Below are positions 6,310 to 12,074 of a DNA stretch of 13,806 bases, in pieces. Both the position numbers and the translations under genes were made by a program. The stretch comes from Victivallaceae bacterium. Its GTDB lineage: Bacteria > Verrucomicrobiota > Lentisphaeria > Victivallales > Victivallaceae. The stretch spans positions 1 to 13,806 of the forward strand of contig JAQUOK010000024.1 of assembly GCA_028717165.1 (NCBI GenBank), in the 5' to 3' direction. Numbering within the stretch: the first letter of the stretch is position 1; each line of letters opens with the position of its first letter. Under the pieces are notes generated by a model that searched no databases, was not told the origin of the DNA, and worked only from the letters and a program-made list of their open reading frames with translations.

Positions 6310-7172
6310 TCAAACGAAGCTTTTTATTTTCTCTTCACAGACCTTTTCAGTGGTTGCCTGAAGCAGTTTGACGCGCTCGGCGAGATATTTGAGTTCTTCC
6401 CCGGTGATTTTATACTCCATATCGTAACGGGCTTCCACATAGGCGCGTTTCAGTAAATCGAACAAATCGTTTTCCTTTTGCGTCTCTCTCGGAAATATAT
6501 CCTTGAATTCATCGCTTAATGTCTGTGCCCTGATGCCCAGCTTTTCCAGGTCGTGGAGTTTAGGCTTGTAGCCGGTAAAGTCAAAGATACTGTGGTATAA
6601 AAACGTTCCGCCGCCTGATGAAGTTCAAACGCGGCTTTTTTATAACTACCCCTTTTAAAAGCATTTTCAAAATCAATATAAAACTCATTCGCGCTTTCAA
6701 ACCAATTATCGAAATCCTTCTGCGCGTAATATTTGCGCTCCTTGATACTTAGTTCTTTTATCTCCGGCAGTGGAACGCGTCCGGACGAATAAAGCATAAT
6801 GCCTTCCTGAACAATATCGGCGAAAAAGTAGAAGCCTTTATTTACGGCTCTTTTGAATGCCCAGACGCTGTGGAGGATCATACTCAAATCGGTACGCACT
6901 CCGAGACTCCGGGCTTTTTTAGCGATCTTTTCCTGAAAATTGTTACGTTCGTACTTGCGTGGGTCCTTAATGACGATCAATATGTCGTAGTCGCTTTTGT
7001 ATTCGTAAACAATACCGTCTTTGCCGATATATCTGTCCTCGACCCAGTCGCCGCTGGCGTAACTGCCGAACAGGATCACGAAATCGGCATCGACTTTTTC
7101 CGTAATGACTCCGGTAAGCGTCTTAAGCTCTTCCTGCTTATGTTCCGGCAAATGTGACAGAGATTTCTTCAT
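6310..7172 (-). pseudogene. Frameshifted nucleotidyltransferase-HEPN protein
   Basis: ATG 7172 opens a frame with an N-terminal minimal nucleotidyltransferase domain: GSYASGDW (36-43), a family-typical insert, then SDYDILI (60-66) with metal-binding D61 and D63. A C-terminal HEPN-type helical domain starts near residue 145 (HQAAERFY at 185-192). The first frame stops at 6516 after an unconvincing tail (218 aa). Shifting frame near 6594-6604 restores a natural continuation (YHSIFDFTGYKPKLHDLEKL, then DLLKRAYVEARYDMEYKI) to a TGA at 6312-6310. That would give about 287 residues, the size I expect for this single-chain MNT-HEPN family. The lesion is at CGTTTTTATACC on the minus strand and fits a 2-base TA gain or a 1-base T loss. 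It could be a true pseudogene, a sequencing error or, less likely, a programmed shift. The substrate is unknown; relatives include toxin-antitoxin-like proteins. Confidence 0.85.
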
Positions 7173-7178
7173 GCTGGA

Positions 7179-7206
7179 AATATATCGCCATCTTACAGAT
7201 TGACAA
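7179..7206 (-). promoter_or_regulatory. Candidate promoter for the nucleotidyltransferase-HEPN gene
   Basis: TTGTCA (7206-7201) and TATATT (7184-7179) are separated by 16 bases on the minus strand. The predicted start would fall at or beside the ATG at 7172, and no ribosome site is visible, so the message might be leaderless. Confidence 0.35.
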
Positions 7207-7285
7207 AGCCGTTAAAAAAAGAAAATACGGATTTTTATGCCTTATGGTAATCCGTCAGACGGTTTATTTGGAGGAAAAGGAGAAA

Positions 7286-7313
7286 TTTATCCCGGCAAAC
7301 ATGCCGGGATAAA
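7286..7313. repeat. 12-bp perfect stem-loop
   Basis: TTTATCCCGGCA at 7286-7297 pairs perfectly with 7302-7313 around a four-base AACA loop. On the plus strand a T-run (7322-7329) follows about 9 bases later, so it resembles a plus-strand terminator, yet no plus-strand gene lies before it. It may be a bidirectional hairpin, part of a decayed element, or a terminator left from a lost gene. A weaker inverted repeat (ACGGATT 7227-7233 with AATCCGT 7249-7255) lies just upstream. Confidence 0.6.
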
Positions 7314-7333
7314 GGCGGGCTATTTTTTTAACT

Positions 7334-7487
7334 GGGAGCGCCGGTCGCCAGTCCGGCATACGCTAAAGTTAATATGTTTCTTCTCGATTATGATTTACGA
7401 TTTTTATGACCTGGCCGTATTTTCAAGTATCTATTATGTTATGAACACATGACGCCCGAGAATGCCGGACTGGCGACCGGCGCTCCC
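7334..7487. repeat. 154-bp element bounded by 26-bp perfect inverted repeats
   Basis: Bases 7334-7359 are the exact reverse complement of 7462-7487 (outer end GGGAGCGCCGGTC). The arms are GC-rich, while the 102-base interior is AT-rich and noncoding. I see no target duplication at the ends. It resembles a MITE or two facing copies of a REP-like sequence. Confidence 0.75.
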
Positions 7488-7508
7488 GGGATGTCATATT
7501 ATCAGCGG

Positions 7509-7560
7509 TCCTTTCCGCAGAAGGCGCGGAAGGAGTTTGAGGAGCAAAACGCTCCTCAAA
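7509..7560. repeat. Two adjacent stem-loops
   Basis: TCCTTTCCGC (7509-7518) pairs with GCGGAAGGA (7526-7534) with one bulged base. Immediately after, TTTGAGGAGC (7536-7545) pairs perfectly with 7551-7560 around an AAAAC loop. No T-run follows on either strand, so termination is not obvious. They belong to the same hairpin-rich intergenic block. Confidence 0.5.
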
Positions 7561-7634
7561 TAAAAGCAGGCGCAGGGACTCCGATTACGCCTTATGTCGA
7601 TTTAACTTTTCCAGACGGGGCTTCCAATTTCAAA

Positions 7635-7653
7635 CCGTGACAAATTGTCACGG
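7635..7653. repeat. 19-base near-palindrome
   Basis: CCGTGACAA and TTGTCACGG flank a single central A (7635-7653). It could be a protein-binding site or a hairpin end of a decayed element. It lies about 335 bases downstream of the flippase gene and no U-tract follows. Confidence 0.5.
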
Positions 7654-7695
7654 CTTCGCTTCCTTCCTGCTTAAGCTGTTGTTAACTTCCGCCAA

Positions 7696-7925
7696 GGGTG
7701 CGACTATGATATGATGTTAAATTTTTATAATGTACCAGAGGATAATTATACGTTTGTAGTACCGCCTTCAGGCGGAACAGGCAACGTTAATTAACGGGAT
7801 AGTTCCACTTAAAAGCGGTACTACAAACCAGAGACAATAAAAATATTAAATTTCTCAGACTAAACGCCGGTTTTCGAGAAGAACTTAGAATACCGTTAGT
7901 TTAACATCATATCATAGTCGCACCC
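7696..7925. mobile_element. MITE-like element, 230 bp
   Basis: Bases 7696-7721 are the exact reverse complement of 7900-7925 (26 bp, outer end GGGTGCGACTATG). The element is flanked directly on both sides by CCGCCAA (7689-7695 and 7926-7932), a 7-bp direct repeat that looks like a target-site duplication. The AT-rich interior has no transposase or other gene and includes a nested inverted repeat (7752-7828). This fits a non-autonomous transposable element moved by an enzyme encoded elsewhere; its family is unknown. Confidence 0.85.
7752..7828. repeat. Nested inverted repeat with dispersed-repeat arms
   Basis: GTTTGTAGTACCGC (7752-7765) and its reverse complement (7815-7828) bound a 77-bp unit inside the MITE-like element. 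The left arm extends into a small perfect hairpin, CCGCCTTCAGGCGG (7762-7775). The left arm is also the 22-bp sequence found at 6273-6294. This suggests one repeat inserted into another, or a modular element. Confidence 0.7.
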
Positions 7926-7987
7926 CCGCCAATATCCACAAACATATGCGTTGTCCTGTTTGATGATGAATGCAATGTTGCGAAATT

Positions 7988-9577
7988 TTACCAGGCGATG
8001 AGTTTTACCAGTTTTTGGGGTACGAATTTGGGGATCAATGAGCAAAGTTTGAGCCTTTCCTCATGGTTTATGTAGATGACCCAGCCGACCAGCATGTAAA
8101 CCGTTCCGGTGGCGGAGGCGGCAAGGAACAGCCACCAGAAGTTCCAGCGCCAGAGAGGAGTAACCATATGTGTGAAATAAGCGGCAGTCAGGGTTATCGG
8201 CGTTGCGAAGAGCATTACCGGCAGATATACTTTCAGGAGGTAGGGCAGGGGACTGCTGCCGCTGTGGCGGGCGGCCAGCGGGAATATTATCATCAGGCTG
8301 ATTATGACATTGGGAATAAGCGTTCCCAGAGCAACTCCTAGTATTCCCATTGTTTTGATGAAAATAATACTCAATACTATATTGGAGATGCTTTCAGCGA
8401 CTGCAATTTTGGTGATCAGGCGGTGATGTCCGGTCATCAGCAGGAAATGCTTGGCGGTATCCCGGAAAATTATCAGGATAAACATGGAACTTATAAGTAT
8501 GTATGAAAGCATGATGGTAGTTTCATCGGTGACTTTCAGCCATTTATACAAAATAGGCCGGACCAGAGGGATGACCGCCGCGAAAACCCCGGTGCAGATG
8601 AAAACGGTTATGCGCGTACTGTGAAACATCATATATTCCAGTTTATGCTTATCCCCGGATTTGTGCAGAATCGCGGCAATCGGTGCGAGATTGCCCTGAA
8701 ATTGAGTGGAGGCCTGGCTGATGAGCTGCGGGATTTTGGTGGCGATGTGATACATCCCGACGCTGGTCATTCCGAGTGTTATACCCAGCAGAACCCGGTC
8801 GGTTTGAAAGATGATCATATCACATATAGTCAACAGGTAGGTAAAGAAACTGAAATCGGCGATGTACCTGATGGTACGGAGTTTGACATATCTCAGGCGA
8901 AATTTCAAACCGGGCATCAGACGGAAAGCCATTATCGCCATTGCGAAGTTACTCAGCAGGTTGATAACGGACGTGAATATGATCAAAGTCATCAGGGAGT
9001 ATTCTGAATAGAAAATATACCAGACTCCGGCAAGCTCCACCAGCTTGTTGCCGATGATTACATAATTTCTCAGGTATGTCCGCTGCAGCCCCAGGAGAAT
9101 GGTCGGAAAGACCCCGGTCGGAAAAACGGCGGCGATCCCGACCGTGAACAGGGCAAGCACTTTTTTGTAATAAACGATATTACGGATGTCGCGGCCGTTG
9201 GTTACTTTAAATACATATTCCAGGTTTAGAGATATTAAGAATCCGACTATTACGATTATCACCGCCATAAAGCAATAACCGAAAGCAATAGTCGAAACAA
9301 TGCTGTTGAACTTTTCCATGTTGCCGGAAAAACTCGCCTCGGCGCTGTATTTTTCCACGGCTCTTCCGAAACCCAGGTCAAGGAGCAGGGAATACAGGGA
9401 ACCCGCCCACAGCAGCGACCAGAAACCGTAGAACTCCAGTCCCAGTCCATTGAGCAGAATACGGGCAAGGAAGATAGAAGTGGCGAGTCTTGCCACCATT
9501 GCAATGTAATTGCTGACAGTGTTTCTTACCAGCCGTTTGCCGAATTTCAATTCCACGGTGTTTGTTTCTTCACTCAT
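7988..9577 (-). CDS. Polysaccharide flippase (Wzx/MATE-like exporter)
   Basis: This is a 529-aa integral membrane protein with about 12-14 hydrophobic segments along its whole length. It has a short charged N-terminus and a basic C-terminal tail, as in the oligosaccharide flippase/MOP superfamily. The segment QTDRVLLGITLG, followed by VGMYHIATKIPQL, matches the family pattern in the middle of such transporters. It is predicted to flip lipid-linked sugar units across the inner membrane for surface polysaccharide assembly. Its ATG overlaps the stop of the upstream glycosyltransferase (ATGA), so the two are translationally coupled and probably act in one pathway. No polymerase or initiating transferase is in the window. 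The substrate cannot be told from sequence. Confidence 0.88.
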   Translation of the reverse strand: MSEETNTVELKFGKRLVRNTVSNYIAMVARLATSIFLARILLNGLGLEFYGFWSLLWAGSLYSLLLDLGFGRAVEKYSAEASFSGNMEKFNSIVSTIAFGYCFMAVIIVIVGFLISLNLEYVFKVTNGRDIRNIVYYKKVLALFTVGIAAVFPTGVFPTILLGLQRTYLRNYVIIGNKLVELAGVWYIFYSEYSLMTLIIFTSVINLLSNFAMAIMAFRLMPGLKFRLRYVKLRTIRYIADFSFFTYLLTICDMIIFQTDRVLLGITLGMTSVGMYHIATKIPQLISQASTQFQGNLAPIAAILHKSGDKHKLEYMMFHSTRITVFICTGVFAAVIPLVRPILYKWLKVTDETTIMLSYILISSMFILIIFRDTAKHFLLMTGHHRLITKIAVAESISNIVLSIIFIKTMGILGVALGTLIPNVIISLMIIFPLAARHSGSSPLPYLLKVYLPVMLFATPITLTAAYFTHMVTPLWRWNFWWLFLAASATGTVYMLVGWVIYINHEERLKLCSLIPKFVPQKLVKLIAW

Positions 9578-10569
9578 TTACGTTTTATCCCGCGTTTGAA
9601 TTTCGTCCAGATCGAGATGCGGCGGCGGAGTCCGAATTTATGGATAAACACGCCCGGCCACTGTTCGCGGAAACAGATTTTTCCGCCGTTTTTATCGATG
9701 ATGCCCTGGACAAGTTTCATGAATATCTCACGGTGCAGGTACATATTTCGCAGATACGCCTGGCGGATTTCATCGGGAACCAGGGCCGCGCTGATCATTT
9801 TATCCACTCCCGCCGCGACGGCTTCGGGAGAATCCTCCACGTAACAGAACGTTTCAGGGGGGAAAAGGTGTTCGCGCCCGCCCATATTGCGGGTGGTTAC
9901 GGCGGGGAGGCCGCAAAGCATATATTCGGCGCTGACGAACATGGCGCCTTCTTCCGCGGAGAGGCACAGGCCCACTTTGGCGCTGTTGATATCACGGTAG
10001 ATTTTGCCGGAAGGAACGCTGCAGTTCCATTTCGCCTGCGGCATTTTCGCCATTACGCTGTCGAAGTAATCTTTTTCAAGCGGACTTGTCCAGCCTATCA
10101 GACGCAGCGATTTAACATTTTTAGCCAGTTCCAGCCGCTTAAAGGGGCTTATGCGGGCTATGTAGACAGCGTCATAGAGTTTTGCGGCATTCGGCAGGAT
10201 CGGATAAAGTTTTTCATCGATAAAGGCATTCTGATGGCAGAATACCGCATTCAGGCCATTGGCGCTGATGACTTCCTTTTCCCTGGGAGAGTTGCACAGG
10301 AATATGAATTCGACGCCGGGGCGCTTCTCCGCGAATTCGTTGATGACGTCAACTAATTCCCGGGCGCGTTCGGGGGTTTCCCGCTGCCAGCCGATCTGGA
10401 CAAGTATATGTACCCGGTCGTATTCTCTGAGGCTTTCTACAAAAGCGTCCTGGGTGATTACGAAATCGTGCCAGTAAGTGATCAGGATCAGGGGCGTATG
10501 GTTGATGATATAGCATGGGAGATATGAAAATATCCGGTTTAACACCGCTATTGTCAGATTTTTAAGCAT
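9574..10569 (-). CDS. Glycosyltransferase, GT4-like (GT-B fold)
   Basis: This 331-aa protein resembles group 1 (GT4) glycosyltransferases. The C-terminal half carries ARISPFKRLELAK (138-150), where GT4 enzymes bind the nucleotide-sugar phosphates. It also has the acidic EEGAMFVSAE (206-215), followed by LCGLPAVTTRNMGG (218-231), which is the E-x7-E type donor-binding motif. The N-terminal acceptor domain is short, and I see no signal peptide or clear membrane anchor beyond a mildly hydrophobic first 30 residues. It precedes and overlaps the flippase gene, so it is likely to add a sugar to the unit that the flippase exports. The sugar and linkage are unknown. The ribosome site is poor: AGGA lies almost against the ATG at 10569. 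The start could therefore differ slightly. Confidence 0.82.
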   Translation of the reverse strand: MLKNLTIAVLNRIFSYLPCYIINHTPLILITYWHDFVITQDAFVESLREYDRVHILVQIGWQRETPERARELVDVINEFAEKRPGVEFIFLCNSPREKEVISANGLNAVFCHQNAFIDEKLYPILPNAAKLYDAVYIARISPFKRLELAKNVKSLRLIGWTSPLEKDYFDSVMAKMPQAKWNCSVPSGKIYRDINSAKVGLCLSAEEGAMFVSAEYMLCGLPAVTTRNMGGREHLFPPETFCYVEDSPEAVAAGVDKMISAALVPDEIRQAYLRNMYLHREIFMKLVQGIIDKNGGKICFREQWPGVFIHKFGLRRRISIWTKFKRGIKRK

Positions 10570-10656
10570 TCCTGCATCTCACTTGTTATTTATAATAACG
10601 ACTTGGCCTAAGTTAGCATCTTTTTCGAAAATTGGAAGCAGGAAGGCGAAGAAAAT

Positions 10657-11136
10657 TCAGACGCTTTGAATACTCCGCTCATGTTTCAGCAGTTTTTCCT
10701 TAAGCGCGGGGCCGCTGGAAAAACCGCCGATACGGCCGTCGGCGTTGATAACCCGGTGACAGGGGACGATGAGCGGAACCGGGTTTTTTGAGTTGGCTGT
10801 TCCGACTGCCCGTGAAGCTCCGGGATTGCCGATCACCCGGGCAATATCCCCGTATGAGCGGGTTTGTCCGCAGGGAATATCAAGAAGCGCTTTCCAGACT
10901 TTTTTCTGAAAATCGGTTCCCTGCAGGTCAAGCCGGATGTTGAATTGAGTTCGCTCTCCCCTGAAGTATTCTTCGATTTGTTTTATCGTGTCCGCGAAAA
11001 ACCCATCGTTCAAAACCCAGTCGGAAGGAATTGCTGTTTTTTCGTCCGGGTTAAAGAAAAGGTTCGAGAGCCCGGCGGAACCGCCGGCTAAAATGATTTC
11101 ACCGACCGGAGCTTTAAATTTTGTATAGTATTTCAT
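10657..11136 (-). CDS. ogt: Methylated-DNA-[protein]-cysteine S-methyltransferase
   Basis: This 159-aa suicide DNA-repair protein removes O6-alkyl groups from guanine by moving them to its own cysteine. The active-site motif is PCHRVI with C126. The DNA-binding helix-turn-helix and arginine finger are in YGDIARVIGNPGASRAVG (R109), and the conserved Asn is at N115 (NSKNP). The N-terminal region is the usual small non-catalytic domain, and the length is normal for Ogt. It has no extra AraC-type Ada domain, so it is a plain repair enzyme. It starts 4 bases after the panB stop and lacks a good ribosome site of its own, suggesting coupling to panB. The pairing with pantothenate synthesis looks incidental. 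Confidence 0.94.
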   Translation of the reverse strand: MKYYTKFKAPVGEIILAGGSAGLSNLFFNPDEKTAIPSDWVLNDGFFADTIKQIEEYFRGERTQFNIRLDLQGTDFQKKVWKALLDIPCGQTRSYGDIARVIGNPGASRAVGTANSKNPVPLIVPCHRVINADGRIGGFSSGPALKEKLLKHERSIQSV

Positions 11137-11140
11137 CGCG

Positions 11141-11944
11141 TCAAAACGAATTCTCTTTGCCGGGGAATTCGCCGTTACGTGTTTCCAGACAGTACTGTTT
11201 AATGGCGTTGCCTATGACTTGGGAAATATCGGTGTAACGTTTGGCGTGTCTCGGGAGAAAATCACCTAGACCGAGCAGGTCGCCGAGCACCTGTACCTGG
11301 CCGTCGCAATGGATTCCGGCGCCGATTCCGATGGTCGGTATTTTGATCGATTCGGTTATCTGTTTGCTGACTTCGGCCGGAATGCCTTCGAGTACGACGC
11401 AGAACGCCCCGGCTTCTTCAACGGCTTTGGCGTCTTCCAGCAGAATTTTTACTCCTTCCGGGGTTTTTCCGGCGATCTTGTAACCGCCGGCCGCCAGCAC
11501 CTGCTGCGGCAGCAGGCCGATATGTCCGATTACCGGGATGCCCGCGGTAACCAGGCGTTCGATTACGGCGACGGCGTAACTGCCGCCTTCGAGTTTGACG
11601 GCGTCGCAACCGGCTTCTTTGATATAGCGTCCGGCGTTGCGCAGCGCTTCCGAGCAGGATATCTGATAGCTCATGAAAGGCATGTCGCCGACAATAAAGG
11701 CGTCGGGAGCGCCCCGGCGGGCGGCACGGCAGTGAAACAATGATTCCTCGATGGTCAGCGGCAGGGTGTTTTCATAGCCGAGTATCGTATTCGCCATGGA
11801 ATCGCCGATCAGGAGAAAATCGACCCCGGCTTCATCGGCAAATCTGGCGCTTGGGGCGTCATAAGCGGTTACGGCGACGATTTTTTCGCCGTTTTCTTTC
11901 ATTTTACGAAAACTGCATACGTTTTTTTTCTTTTTTGCGTTCAT
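11141..11944 (-). CDS. panB: 3-methyl-2-oxobutanoate hydroxymethyltransferase
   Basis: This 267-aa TIM-barrel enzyme makes the first committed step of pantothenate (and so CoA) synthesis, transferring a hydroxymethyl group from methylene-tetrahydrofolate to 2-oxoisovalerate to give ketopantoate. Visible family motifs are TAYDAPSAR (26-34), GDSMANTILGY (47-57, metal ligand D48), GDMPFMSY (86-93, D87), DAVKLEGG (114-121, K117 and E119), GHIGLLPQ (140-147) and the catalytic-base region VVLEGIP (E186). The length matches the family. The Lys-rich N-terminal extension (KKKK) is short, and ATG 11944 is a reasonable start although the ribosome site is weak. panC and panD are not in the window. It heads a minus-strand group with ogt. 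Confidence 0.97.
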   Translation of the reverse strand: MNAKKKKNVCSFRKMKENGEKIVAVTAYDAPSARFADEAGVDFLLIGDSMANTILGYENTLPLTIEESLFHCRAARRGAPDAFIVGDMPFMSYQISCSEALRNAGRYIKEAGCDAVKLEGGSYAVAVIERLVTAGIPVIGHIGLLPQQVLAAGGYKIAGKTPEGVKILLEDAKAVEEAGAFCVVLEGIPAEVSKQITESIKIPTIGIGAGIHCDGQVQVLGDLLGLGDFLPRHAKRYTDISQVIGNAIKQYCLETRNGEFPGKENSF

Positions 11945-11962
11945 GGCGTGACGTCCATATAT

Positions 11963-11984
11963 AATTAACCGGGAACAGTTAATT
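11963..11984. promoter_or_regulatory. Inverted repeat upstream of panB
   Basis: AATTAAC and GTTAATT are perfect 7-bp arms separated by 8 bases, 19 bases upstream of the panB start in the divergent panB-rnr intergenic region. The spacing suits a dimeric DNA-binding protein. It overlaps a plausible but weak minus-strand promoter (TTAACT, then TATAT-rich bases). The regulator is unknown. Confidence 0.35.
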
Positions 11985-12074
11985 TACTTGTTGAAACTTT
12001 TTTTTCAAACGGGTTTTGCAAATAAGTCCAGGCGTAGTACCTTTCCATAACCCTAAATATAAGAAGAATGATTA

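Noticed and set aside
6310..7172. Two-gene HEPN/MNT toxin-antitoxin pair
   Set aside because: The two domains belong to one chain split by a frameshift. The second part has no start codon or ribosome site suggesting a separate gene.
7237..7452. Plus-strand frame of 71 codons
   Set aside because: It runs through a 12-bp hairpin and one arm of the 154-bp repeat element, and the protein has no family features.
7449..7640. Plus-strand frame of 63 codons
   Set aside because: It starts inside the inverted-repeat element and crosses two stem-loops, with no ribosome site. The last 25 residues could be a gene remnant but cannot be supported.
7752..7828. Start of a CRISPR array
   Set aside because: There are only two arms, in inverted rather than direct orientation, with no regular spacers and no cas genes.
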